Positions 1-7,027 of a DNA stretch of 13,987 bases are shown one piece after another (the stretch's first letter is position 1; each line of letters opens with the position of its first letter). The stretch is from NCBI GenBank assembly GCA_946221765.1, contig CAMIMK010000050.1:1-13987 (forward strand), in the 5' to 3' direction. The position numbers and the translations under genes are program-made. Under the pieces are notes generated by a model. That model did not search any database. It saw nothing but the letters and a program-made list of their open reading frames with translations, and was not told where the DNA came from. The stretch is from an uncultured Rhodovulum sp. (GTDB lineage Bacteria > Pseudomonadota > Alphaproteobacteria > Rhodobacterales > Rhodobacteraceae).

Positions 1-1
1 G

Positions 2-475
2 GCGAGCCTGCCGGCGGCGGTCGCGTCCGCGCGGCGGCTCACGGTCGAGGACCCGGTGAGCGGGACGGTCGCGGCCCATATCTTCGGGTATTTCTTCGTC
101 GCGCCGCTGCTCGCCTACGGGGTGGCGGCGCTCGCCCATCTGTGCGTGCGGGCCTTCGGGGGGCGCGCGCCCTTCCTGGCCGCCCGCAGCGCGCTCTTCT
201 GGTCGGTGCTGGTCGTGGCGCCGGCCGTGCTCGCGGTGACGGCCCTCGAGGCGCTGGCCCTGCCGCTCCTGGGCGGCGCGGCGTTGCCCTTGGTGCGGGT
301 CCTGGGCTATCTGGGGGTCGCCTTCTGGGTCTGGGTCTTTGCGGCCAGCCTTGCCGAGGCGGAGGGCCTGCGGGCGACCTGGCCGGTCGTGCTCGGGGCC
401 GTGCTTGTACTCGGCGCCCTTGTCGCGGTGCTGGCAACCCTGGCGTTCTTCGCATCCGGCAGCGGCCGGGCGTGA
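2..475 (+). CDS. Yip1-like integral membrane protein (5' partial)
   Basis: The reading frame is open to the left edge, so the true start lies outside the window; 157 residues are visible. A GTG at 56 could be called as a start, but coding continues upstream in frame (ASLPAAVASARRLTVEDPVS). The visible part is mostly hydrophobic, with about four membrane segments (roughly residues 22-48, 63-92, 97-118 and 127-151) and a short polar tail. Tryptophan and acidic residues between the helices (FWVWVFAASLAEAEGL) match the style of Yip1-domain proteins of Rhodobacterales. A second protein of the same type follows after 46 bp and then sufS, so it is probably cotranscribed with the suf operon. Its molecular role is unknown. 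The family call rests on hydropathy, residue style and neighbours, not on a catalytic motif. Confidence 0.6.
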   Translation, partial: ASLPAAVASARRLTVEDPVSGTVAAHIFGYFFVAPLLAYGVAALAHLCVRAFGGRAPFLAARSALFWSVLVVAPAVLAVTALEALALPLLGGAALPLVRVLGYLGVAFWVWVFAASLAEAEGLRATWPVVLGAVLVLGALVAVLATLAFFASGSGRA

Positions 476-521
476 CGGGGCGACCGGGATCGGAAACGGA
501 ATGCGGGGATCGGCAGGCGCC

Positions 522-1097
522 ATGTGGGCAGAGCTCGTGATCGACACCTTCCGGCGCCCGCGCGAGGCGGCGCGGCGGCTGCTGGCGCTGGACCTCGGCG
601 CTGACACGGTGGTGCAGGGCGCCCTGGCCGTCACCTGCGCCGGCATCGTGATGAGCCATGTCGCCGGACGGATGGCCACCGGGCCCCTCGACCCGATGAC
701 GGCCGCGCTGCTCGCCAATCCGCTGCTGGCCGCGCTGGTGCAGCTCGGGCTGCTGATGCTGAGCGTGGTGCTGACCTGGAAGATCGGGCAGCTCTTCGGC
801 GGGCAGGGCGGCGTCGAGGGCGCCTTCCGGACGATCGTCTGGCTGAATGCGGTGCTCCTGATCCTGCAGGTCGCGCAGCTTCTGGTGCTGGGCGTGGCGC
901 CCGCGGTCGCCATGGTGATCTCGGTGCTCGGGATGGGCTGGGTCCTCTGGGCCTTCGCCTCCTTCGCCGCCGAGCTGCATGGCTTCCGCAGCGTCTTCGC
1001 CGTGGCGGCGGTCTCGGTGATCGCCGGGGTCGTCGTACTCTTCGGGCTGATGACGGTGCTGGTGATCGCCGGCATAACTCCGCAGGTGACAAGCTGA
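522..1097 (+). CDS. Yip1 family membrane protein
   Basis: 191 residues from ATG 522. The N-terminus MWAELVIDTFRRPREAARRL is an amphipathic, Arg-rich cytoplasmic segment with the 'dtfr.PreAar.ll' pattern seen at the start of Yip1-domain proteins. About four to five membrane segments follow (near 28-48, 63-86, 103-133, 135-151 and 157-186). An in-frame ATG at 501 would add seven residues; neither start has a convincing Shine-Dalgarno, and 522 was chosen because homology-like sequence begins there. The stop codon shares its last base with the sufS start (TGATG at 1095-1099), which implies translational coupling. Together with the upstream gene it forms a tandem pair of related membrane proteins next to Fe-S assembly genes. 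No enzymatic motif is visible and the function is unknown. Confidence 0.72.
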   Translation: MWAELVIDTFRRPREAARRLLALDLGADTVVQGALAVTCAGIVMSHVAGRMATGPLDPMTAALLANPLLAALVQLGLLMLSVVLTWKIGQLFGGQGGVEGAFRTIVWLNAVLLILQVAQLLVLGVAPAVAMVISVLGMGWVLWAFASFAAELHGFRSVFAVAAVSVIAGVVVLFGLMTVLVIAGITPQVTS

Positions 1098-2317
1098 TGT
1101 ACGACATCGACACGGTCCGGGCCGATTTCCCGATCCTCGCGCGCGAGGTGCATGGGCGCCCGCTCGTCTATCTCGACAACGGCGCCTCCGCGCAGAAGCC
1201 GCAGGCGGTGATCGACGCGGTCACCCGCGGCTATGCCGAGGAATATGCGAACGTCCACCGGGGCCTGCATTTCCTCTCGAATCTCGCGACCGAGAAATAC
1301 GAGGCCGCGCGCGGGATCGTGCAGCGGTTCCTCAAGGCGGCGCATGAGGACGAGATCGTCTTCACCACCGGCTCGACCATGGGCATCAACCTCGTCTCCT
1401 ATGCCTGGGCGGCGCCCCGCCTTCAGGCCGGCGACGAGATCGTGCTGTCGGTGATGGAGCATCACGCCAATATCGTGCCCTGGCATTTCCTGCGCGAGCG
1501 GCAGGGCGTGGTGCTGAAATGGGTCGGGCTGGAACCGGACGGATCGCTCGACCCCGAGCGGGTGCTGGCCGCGATCGGCCCCCGGACGAAGCTCGTCGCC
1601 GTCACCCACATGTCGAACGTGCTCGGCACCGTGGTCGACGTGGCGGCGATCTCGGCGGGCGCGCGGGAGCGGGGCGTGGCCGTCCTGGTCGACGGCAGCC
1701 AGGGCGCGGTGCATCTGCCGGTCGATGTGGCCGCGATGGGCTGCGACTTCTACGCGATCACCGGGCACAAGCTCTACGGCCCCTCGGGGTCGGGGGCGAT
1801 CTACATCCGGCGCGAGCGGGCGGCGGAGATGCGCCCCTTCCTCGGCGGCGGCGACATGATCCGCGAGGTGCGGCAGGAGGCGATCAGCTATGCCGATCCG
1901 CCGCTGCGCTTCGAGGCGGGGACGCCGGCGATCGTGCCCACGATCGGCCTCGGGGTGGCGCTGGAGTATCTTGAGGGCCTCGGGATGGAGGCGATCGCGG
2001 CGCATGAGCATGCGCTCGGCGCCTATGCGGCGGACCGGCTCGCGGGGCTCAACTGGCTGAACCTGCAGGGGACCGCGCCGGGCAAGGGGGCGATCTTCTC
2101 CTTCACGATGGAGGGGCCCGCGCATCCGCACGACATCTCGACGGTCATCGACCGGCGGGGGGTCGCGGTGCGGGCCGGGCATCACTGCGCCCAGCCGCTG
2201 ATGACCGCGCTGGGGCTGAGCGCCACCTGCCGGGCCTCCTTCGCGCTCTACAACACCCGCGCCGAGGTCGATGCGCTCGTCTCGGCGCTGGAACTCTGCC
2301 ACGAGTTTTTCGCCTGA
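1097..2317 (+). CDS. sufS: SufS-type cysteine desulfurase (PLP-dependent)
   Basis: 406 residues, the normal length for group II cysteine desulfurases. The enzyme removes sulfur from L-cysteine, giving alanine and an enzyme persulfide that supplies the SUF Fe-S cluster scaffold in the cytosol. Visible hallmarks are the N-terminal YLDNGASAQKP; the PLP-stacking histidine region EHHAN (H122/H123); the PLP-binding aspartate in VDGSQ (D199); the Schiff-base lysine in ITGHKLYGPSGSGAIY (K225); and the catalytic cysteine in the short RAGHHCAQPLM loop (C364), which identifies the SufS/CsdA class rather than NifS/IscS. The start ATG overlaps the preceding Yip1-like stop by one base, with an AGGTGA-like site inside that gene. 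Position behind two Yip1-like genes suggests the end of a suf operon whose sufB, sufC and sufD would lie left of the window. Confidence 0.96.
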   Translation: MYDIDTVRADFPILAREVHGRPLVYLDNGASAQKPQAVIDAVTRGYAEEYANVHRGLHFLSNLATEKYEAARGIVQRFLKAAHEDEIVFTTGSTMGINLVSYAWAAPRLQAGDEIVLSVMEHHANIVPWHFLRERQGVVLKWVGLEPDGSLDPERVLAAIGPRTKLVAVTHMSNVLGTVVDVAAISAGARERGVAVLVDGSQGAVHLPVDVAAMGCDFYAITGHKLYGPSGSGAIYIRRERAAEMRPFLGGGDMIREVRQEAISYADPPLRFEAGTPAIVPTIGLGVALEYLEGLGMEAIAAHEHALGAYAADRLAGLNWLNLQGTAPGKGAIFSFTMEGPAHPHDISTVIDRRGVAVRAGHHCAQPLMTALGLSATCRASFALYNTRAEVDALVSALELCHEFFA

Positions 2318-2333
2318 CGAAACGCCGGCGGGG

Positions 2334-2361
2334 TTGAATTCGGGACTGCCGGGCCCATAAT
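2334..2361 (+). promoter_or_regulatory. Candidate sigma70-type promoter of the TetR gene
   Basis: TTGAAT at 2334-2339 and CATAAT at 2356-2361 are separated by 16 bp, a good match to -35/-10 elements in otherwise very GC-rich DNA. The -10 ends only 7 nt before the TetR ATG at 2369, so the expected transcription start is at or next to the start codon, implying a leaderless message. TGAATT (2335-2340) and AATTCA (2359-2364) also form an inverted repeat spanning the promoter, a possible repressor site. Predicted by eye only. Confidence 0.5.
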
Positions 2362-2368
2362 TCAGGGC

Positions 2369-2947
2369 ATGGCCCCGTCGCTCCGCCCTGCCCAGCCCGA
2401 TCACGCCGGCCCCGGACGGCCGCGGGCCTTCGACATCGACGCCGCCGTCGATGCGGGCGTCGCGGTGCTGCGCCGGCGGGGCTATGAGGCGACTTCGCTC
2501 GACGACCTCACCCGGGCGATGGGGATCAGCCGGTCGAGCTTCTACGCCGCCTTCGGGTCCAAGCGGGGGGTGCTGCTCACCGCGCTCGATCGCTATTCGC
2601 GGCAGCGGCTTCAGATTCTTGCCGAGCTTGCGGCCGGGCCGGAGCCCTTGGGGGCGATCCTCGCTGCCCTGGCGGGCGTGGAGGGGGATGGTCGCGGCTG
2701 CCTGCTGGTGAACTGCCTCGCGGAACTCGGGGACGGGGATGCCGAGATTTCCGATCGGGTCGCCGCCCACATGGCCCGGATCGAGGGCCTCATCCGGGAG
2801 GCCGCGCCCGAGGCCGGTGCGGCCGGGGTGCGGGCGCTGCTCGCCACCGCCGTCGGAGCCCAGACCCTGCGAAAATCCGGCGCCGCGCCTGCCGTGGTGG
2901 ACAACATGCTGCATCTCGCCGCCACCCGGCTCGCCCGGCCCGGCTGA
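2369..2947 (+). CDS. TetR/AcrR family repressor, NemR-like
   Basis: 192 residues. After a short Pro-rich extension, GRPRAFD (16-22) begins the DNA-binding domain, whose helix-turn-helix is visible at ATSLDDLTRAMGISRSSFYA (41-60), followed by FGSKRGVLLTAL. The C-terminal ligand domain carries GRGCLLVNCLAEL (108-120), the 'GCL(L/M)VN' signature common in TetR regulators beside Old Yellow Enzymes and other electrophile-response genes. C111 and C116 are candidate redox or electrophile sensors, by inference from the cysteine-based sensing known for E. coli NemR. An Old Yellow Enzyme gene follows on the same strand 70 bp away with a palindrome in the gap, so this protein probably represses that gene and perhaps itself. 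ATG 2369 lacks a usable Shine-Dalgarno (AGGG is only 1 nt away), which fits leaderless initiation. Confidence 0.9.
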   Translation: MAPSLRPAQPDHAGPGRPRAFDIDAAVDAGVAVLRRRGYEATSLDDLTRAMGISRSSFYAAFGSKRGVLLTALDRYSRQRLQILAELAAGPEPLGAILAALAGVEGDGRGCLLVNCLAELGDGDAEISDRVAAHMARIEGLIREAAPEAGAAGVRALLATAVGAQTLRKSGAAPAVVDNMLHLAATRLARPG

Positions 2948-2983
2948 CCGCCCGTTTGGCGGCGCATCGACATGACTATTTGT

Positions 2984-2997
2984 GGACCATCTGGTCC
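2984..2997. promoter_or_regulatory. Palindromic operator, probable TetR/NemR-type box
   Basis: GGACCATCTGGTCC is a perfect inverted repeat (6-bp arms GGACCA/TGGTCC, 2-bp centre) in the 70-bp gap between the TetR stop and the flavoenzyme start, 20 bp upstream of ATG 3018. Its GACC...GGTC layout resembles boxes bound by NemR-type repressors. A weak promoter may sit just upstream (TTGGCG at 2956 and TATTTG at 2977, only 15 bp apart), so a bound repressor would cover the start of transcription. Assignment to the neighbouring TetR protein is inferred. Confidence 0.62.
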
Positions 2998-3017
2998 GGA
3001 ATCAGAGGAAGACCGGA

Positions 3018-4115
3018 ATGACCGAAGCTCTCTTCACGCCGCTCCAGGCGGGCGCCCTGCACCTGAAGAACCGGGTGGTCATGGCGCCGCTGACCCGCAA
3101 CCGCGCCCTGCCGGATGGCGACGTGCCGGGGCCGCTGGCGGTCGACTACTATCGCCAGCGGGCCGGCGCCGGCCTCATCATCAGCGAGGGCACGCAGATC
3201 AGCCATGTCGGGCAGGGCTATGCCTGGACGCCGGGGATCTACAGCCCGGCGCAGATCGCGGGATGGCGCCCGGTCACGGAGGCGGTGCATGGCGCGGGCG
3301 GGCGCATCGTCGCGCAGATCTGGCATGTGGGCCGGGTCTCGCACACGAGCCTGCAGCCGGGCGGCGCGGCACCGGTCGGGCCCTCGGCGCTGCCGGCCGA
3401 CAGCAAGACCTTCGACGGCACGGCCTTCGTGGCCACTTCGGCGCCGCGGGCGCTGGAGCTGTCGGAGATCCCGGGGATCCTCGCGGATTACGCCGCGGCG
3501 GCCCGCAATGCCCTTGAGGCCGGCTTCGACGGCGTCGAGATCCATGCCGCGAACGGCTATCTGATCGACCAGTTCCTGCGGCCCTCGGCCAACCATCGCA
3601 CCGACGGCTATGGCGGGTCGGTCGAGAACCGCACCCGCTTCCTCGCGGAGGTGGTCGAGGCGGTCGCCGGTGCGATCGGTGCCGATCGCACCGGGATCCG
3701 CCTCAGCCCCTATTCGCCGGCCAATGGCGTGGTGGTGGACGAGACCGCGACCGAGACCTTCGCCCGGGCGATCGAGCGGATCGATCCGGTGGGCCTTGCC
3801 TATCTGCACATGGTAGAGGGCGCGACCGGCGGTTCGCGCGACCTGCCGGAGGGGGCCTCGATCGCCGCGCTCCGGGCGCTGTTCCGCGGCGTCTACATCG
3901 CCAACAACGGCTATGACCGGCGGATGGCGATCGAGGCCGTGGCTGCGGGGCATGCGGATGCGGTGGCCTTCGGCAAGGCCTTCATTTCCAATCCCGACCT
4001 CCCCGAACGCCTGCGCCGGGACGCCCCGCTCGCCGAGCCGGACCGGACGACCTTCTACGGCGGTGGTGCCGAGGGCTATACCACCTATCCCGCGCTCGAG
4101 CCCGCCGAGGGGTGA
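3018..4115 (+). CDS. Old Yellow Enzyme family alkene reductase (NemA/XenB-like)
   Basis: 365 residues, normal for single-domain OYE flavoproteins. These FMN enzymes use NAD(P)H to reduce activated C=C bonds (enals, enones, quinones, maleimides) and some nitro compounds in the cytosol. Visible features are the N-terminal barrel strand LKNRVVMAPLTRNRA (16-30); GLIISEGTQIS (52-62); WHVGRVSH (102-109); the substrate-anion site and catalytic region IHAANGYLIDQFL (175-187), with H176, N179 and Y181 matching the OYE His/Asn/Tyr set; DGYGGSVENR (196-205); and the C-terminal phosphate-binding segment VAFGKAFISNPDLPERL (316-332). ATG 3018 is preferred over an in-frame ATG at 2982, because AGAGGA (3004-3009) is correctly spaced and the longer form would place the operator inside the coding region. 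Pairing with the upstream TetR gene suggests induction by reactive electrophiles. Confidence 0.93.
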   Translation: MTEALFTPLQAGALHLKNRVVMAPLTRNRALPDGDVPGPLAVDYYRQRAGAGLIISEGTQISHVGQGYAWTPGIYSPAQIAGWRPVTEAVHGAGGRIVAQIWHVGRVSHTSLQPGGAAPVGPSALPADSKTFDGTAFVATSAPRALELSEIPGILADYAAAARNALEAGFDGVEIHAANGYLIDQFLRPSANHRTDGYGGSVENRTRFLAEVVEAVAGAIGADRTGIRLSPYSPANGVVVDETATETFARAIERIDPVGLAYLHMVEGATGGSRDLPEGASIAALRALFRGVYIANNGYDRRMAIEAVAAGHADAVAFGKAFISNPDLPERLRRDAPLAEPDRTTFYGGGAEGYTTYPALEPAEG

Positions 4116-4136
4116 CGGAATCCGGCCCCGGGAGCA

Positions 4137-4177
4137 GGCGGGGCGGGCCACGCCCGCCTTGCCTTCCGGGACGGAAG
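4137..4177 (+). terminator. Two adjacent hairpins after the OYE gene
   Basis: The first hairpin pairs 4137-4148 with 4152-4163 (12 bp in RNA, two of them G-U; loop CAC). The second pairs CTTCCG (4163-4168) with CGGAAG (4172-4177) around a GGA loop and is followed by TTG. They share base 4163, so at full length they would be mutually exclusive at one pair. A weaker third stem (ACCCC/GGGGT, 4183-4197) follows. They start 22 bp after the OYE stop and probably end that transcript, but there is no true U-tract. The rest of the 186-bp gap to nadE shows only a small overlapping ORF (see findings). Confidence 0.45.
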
Positions 4178-4301
4178 TTGCCACCCCTGTCGGGGGTTGC
4201 GGCATTCAGCGGGAAAGGCGGTGCGACATGACCGGCAGGCATGGCGTGGAGAGGCCGGCACCAGCAGGCGGACGGGCAGGCAGACGGGCGGGAGCGCCGG
4301 C

Positions 4302-6377
4302 ATGAACGCCGATGCGGCCCGCGACCGCTTCCTGTCCTTCCACAGCCACGGCTTCGTGCGGGTCGCCACCGCGACGCCGGCGGTGCGCCCGGCGGATGTC
4401 GGGTTCAACCTCGCCGCCGCGCTGGATCTCGCCCGGGCCGCCGATGCCGAGAGCGTGGACCTCGTCGTCTATCCGGAGCTGAACCTGCCCGGCTATGCCA
4501 TCGACGACCTGCACCTGCAGGATGCGCTGCTCGAGGCGGTGGAGACCGCGCTCGGGGAGCTCGCGGCGGCGAGCGCGGACCTGTCGCCGGTGCTGCTCGT
4601 GGGCGCGGCCCTGCGCTGGCGCGGGCGGCTCTTCAACTGCGCGGTGGTGATCGCGCGCGGCGCGATCCTCGGCGTGGTGCCGAAGAGCTACCTCCCCAAC
4701 TACCGGGAATATTACGAGAAACGGTGGTTCGCGTCCGGGCGCGACATCGCCGGCGAGACCATCCGCATCGGCGCCCTCTCGCTGCCCTTCGGGGCGGACC
4801 TGATCTTCGAGGCGCGCGACCTGCCGGGCTTCACACTCCATGTCGAGATCTGCGAGGATTTCTGGGCGCCGGTCCCGCCGTCCTCGGCGGCGGCCCTGGC
4901 CGGGGCGACGGTGCTCGCCAACCTGTCGGCGTCGAACATCGTGATCGGCAAGGCGGACGAGCGGCACATGCTCTGCCGGTCGCAGTCGGCGCGGGCGATG
5001 GCGGCCTATCTCTACTCGGCGGCCGGTCCCGGCGAGAGCACCACGGACCTCGCCTGGGACGGGCAGGGGGCGATCTACGAACTGGGCGAGCTGCTGGCCG
5101 AGGGGGCCCGCTTCGCGCTGGAGCCGCAGCTGACGGTCGCCGATGTCGATACCGGGCGCATCCTGGCCGAACGGATGCGCAACGGCACCTTCAACGACAG
5201 CACCCCCGCCGCCGGCCGGCCGTTCCGGCGCATCGCCTTCACCCACCAGCCCCGCGGCGGCGACCGGGGCCTCAGGCGGACGGTGGCGCGCTTTCCCTTC
5301 GTGCCGGATCGCCCGGGGCATCTCGACCTCGACTGCTACGAGGCCTTCAGCATCCAGGTCGAGGGCCTGCGCCGGCGGCTGGAGGCGACGCGGGCCAGGG
5401 CGCTCGTCATCGGCGTCTCGGGCGGGCTCGATTCGACCCATGCGCTGATCGTCGCGGCCAAGGTCTGCGACCGGCTGGGCCTGCCGCGCACGACGATCCT
5501 CGGCTACACGATGCCGGGTTTCGCGACGAGCGAGGGCACCAGGGCGAACGCCTGGCGGCTCATGCGGGCGCTCGGCGTGACCGCGGCCGAGATCGACATC
5601 CGCCCGGCGGCGCGACAGATGCTTGCCGACATGGGCCATCCCTTCGCCCGCGGCGAGCCGCTCTATGACGTGACCTTCGAGAATGTGCAGGCCGGGCTCC
5701 GCACCGACTACCTGTTCCGCCTCGCCAACCATGCGAACGGCTTCGTGGTGGGGACGGGCGACCTGTCGGAACTGGCGCTCGGCTGGTGCACCTATGGCGT
5801 CGGCGACCACATGAGCCATTACGCCGTCAACTGCGGGGTTCCGAAGACGCTCATCCAGTATCTGATCCGCTGGGCGGTCAAGACCGACCAGTTCGACGCC
5901 GAGACCGATGCGGTGCTGGAGGCGATCCTGGAGACGGAAATCTCGCCCGAACTGGTGCCGGCCGTCGACGGGCAGATCCAGAGCACCGAGGACCGGATCG
6001 GTCCCTATGAGCTGCACGACTTCTTCCTGCACCATATCGCGCGGCGCGGTGCGGCGCCCTCGAAGGTGGCCTTCCTCGCGCGGCACGCCTGGGGCGAGGC
6101 CGGCGCGGGGCTGTGGCCCGCGGGCTTCCCGGAGGAGAAGAAGCGCGCCTATGACCTGCCGGTCATCTGCCGCTGGCTGGAGGAATTCCTGCGGCGCTTC
6201 TTCGTCACCAGCCAGTTCAAGCGCTCGGCGATCCCGAACGGGCCGAAGGTCAGCGGTGGCGGGGCGCTGTCGCCGCGGGGCGACTGGCGGGCCCCCTCGG
6301 ACGGCAGCGCGGCGCCCTGGCTCGACGAGCTGGCGCGCGGCGTCCCGGAGTCGCTGCACAAGCCGGCGGAGAGCTAG
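4302..6377 (+). CDS. nadE: Glutamine-dependent NAD+ synthetase
   Basis: 691 residues, the length of the two-domain enzymes typified by Mycobacterium tuberculosis NadE. It performs the last step of NAD+ biosynthesis, amidating NaAD to NAD+ with ATP, using ammonia from glutamine. The N-terminal nitrilase-type glutaminase shows the Glu-Lys-Cys triad: E59 in VVYPELNLPGY, K128 in VPKSYLPNYREYYEKRWF and C184 in EICEDFW. The C-terminal synthetase domain carries the ATP-pyrophosphatase P-loop SGGLDSTHAL (373-382) and later GTGDLSELALGW (484-495). The SQFKRSAIPNGPKV segment near 637-650 matches the conserved family C-terminus. The upstream-extended frame (TTG 4197) is rejected: ATG 4302 has GGGAG at 4290-4294 with 7-nt spacing and begins at the conserved HGFVRVA region. 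The GNAT gene follows after 6 bp, probably in the same transcript. Confidence 0.96.
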   Translation: MNADAARDRFLSFHSHGFVRVATATPAVRPADVGFNLAAALDLARAADAESVDLVVYPELNLPGYAIDDLHLQDALLEAVETALGELAAASADLSPVLLVGAALRWRGRLFNCAVVIARGAILGVVPKSYLPNYREYYEKRWFASGRDIAGETIRIGALSLPFGADLIFEARDLPGFTLHVEICEDFWAPVPPSSAAALAGATVLANLSASNIVIGKADERHMLCRSQSARAMAAYLYSAAGPGESTTDLAWDGQGAIYELGELLAEGARFALEPQLTVADVDTGRILAERMRNGTFNDSTPAAGRPFRRIAFTHQPRGGDRGLRRTVARFPFVPDRPGHLDLDCYEAFSIQVEGLRRRLEATRARALVIGVSGGLDSTHALIVAAKVCDRLGLPRTTILGYTMPGFATSEGTRANAWRLMRALGVTAAEIDIRPAARQMLADMGHPFARGEPLYDVTFENVQAGLRTDYLFRLANHANGFVVGTGDLSELALGWCTYGVGDHMSHYAVNCGVPKTLIQYLIRWAVKTDQFDAETDAVLEAILETEISPELVPAVDGQIQSTEDRIGPYELHDFFLHHIARRGAAPSKVAFLARHAWGEAGAGLWPAGFPEEKKRAYDLPVICRWLEEFLRRFFVTSQFKRSAIPNGPKVSGGGALSPRGDWRAPSDGSAAPWLDELARGVPESLHKPAES

Positions 6378-6383
6378 GCCATC

Positions 6384-6932
6384 GTGATCGAGACCGACCG
6401 GCTCCGCCTGCGGCGCTGGGAACCGCGGGACCTCGCGCCCTTCGCGGCGCTCAACGCCGATCCGGAGGTGATGGCCCTGATGCCCCGGCGGCTCGACCGG
6501 GCGGCGAGCGACGATCTCGTTGCCCGCATCGACGCCCGCTGGCGCGAGGACGGGATCGGTTTCGCGGTGGCGGAGCGGCGGGAGGACGGCGCCTTCCTCG
6601 GGATGGTCGGGCTGTCCGTCCTGCGGCTCGACACGGAACCCGCGCCCTGCATGGAGGTCGGCTGGCGGCTGGCGCGGGCTCACTGGGGGCAGGGCTATGT
6701 CCGGGAGGCGGCGCGGGCCTGGATCGCCCATGGCTTCGGCACGCTCGGCCTCGACGAGATCGTGGCGATCACGGTCCCGGCCAATGCCCGCTCTCTCGCG
6801 GTCATGCGGCGGCTCGGGATGCGGGAGTGCCCGGAGCGGGCCTTCCAGCACCCGGCGCTGCCGGAGGGCCATCCCCTGCGGTGGCATGTGATGCATGTGA
6901 TCGACCGCCGGGACTGGATGGTGCAGGGCTGA
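6384..6932 (+). CDS. GNAT family N-acetyltransferase (RimJ/RimL type)
   Basis: 182 residues from GTG 6384. It begins IETDRLRLRRWEPRDLAPFAALNADPEVM, the standard opening of RimJ/RimL-like acetyltransferases. The acetyl-CoA-binding region is EVGWRLARAHWGQGYVREA (91-109), containing the W-G-x-G-Y pyrophosphate loop. VPANARSLAVMRRLGM (131-146) supplies the conserved Asn and the C-terminal helix. Family members transfer acetyl groups from acetyl-CoA to protein N-termini or small amines; the substrate here cannot be deduced. It starts 6 bp after the nadE stop, with GGAGAG (6368-6373) as the likely ribosome site inside nadE, so the two are very probably cotranscribed. That arrangement does not by itself show a functional link to NAD metabolism. 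Confidence 0.9.
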   Translation: MIETDRLRLRRWEPRDLAPFAALNADPEVMALMPRRLDRAASDDLVARIDARWREDGIGFAVAERREDGAFLGMVGLSVLRLDTEPAPCMEVGWRLARAHWGQGYVREAARAWIAHGFGTLGLDEIVAITVPANARSLAVMRRLGMRECPERAFQHPALPEGHPLRWHVMHVIDRRDWMVQG

Positions 6933-6985
6933 GGCAGGGCTGCGGGCACCCTGCCCAGTCCTTCCCGCTTGCCTTCGCGGGAGGG
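6933..6985 (+). terminator. Tandem stem-loops after the GNAT gene
   Basis: The first stem-loop pairs GGCAGGG (6933-6939) with CCCTGCC (6949-6955) around a 9-nt loop and begins immediately after the stop codon. The second pairs 6960-6968 with 6977-6985 (9 bp including one G-U) around the loop TTGCCTTC. Neither is followed by a U-run, so they may be GC-type terminators, 3'-end stabilisers or a Rho-linked structure. The remaining 42 bp before the dehydrogenase ATG contain TCTTAT (7007-7012) as a weak -10-like element. Confidence 0.4.
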
Positions 6986-7027
6986 CTGCGCCTTCATGCG
7001 GGGCAAAGTCTTATCGGGGGGCCCGGC

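Noticed and set aside
339..521. Upstream extension of the second Yip1-like gene
   Set aside because: It would overlap the first gene by more than 130 bp with Arg/Pro/Cys-rich sequence unlike the family; the family-like sequence begins at ATG 522.
2976..4205. 409-codon minus-strand frame antisense to the OYE gene
   Set aside because: The plus strand carries complete OYE motifs; the antisense translation shows none.
4206..6896. Very long minus-strand open frame (896 codons) antisense to nadE and the GNAT gene
   Set aside because: Its translation is Arg/Gly/Pro/His-rich low-complexity with no family motif, while the plus strand encodes clear NadE and GNAT motifs. Such frames arise from G/C-ending codons in high-GC DNA.
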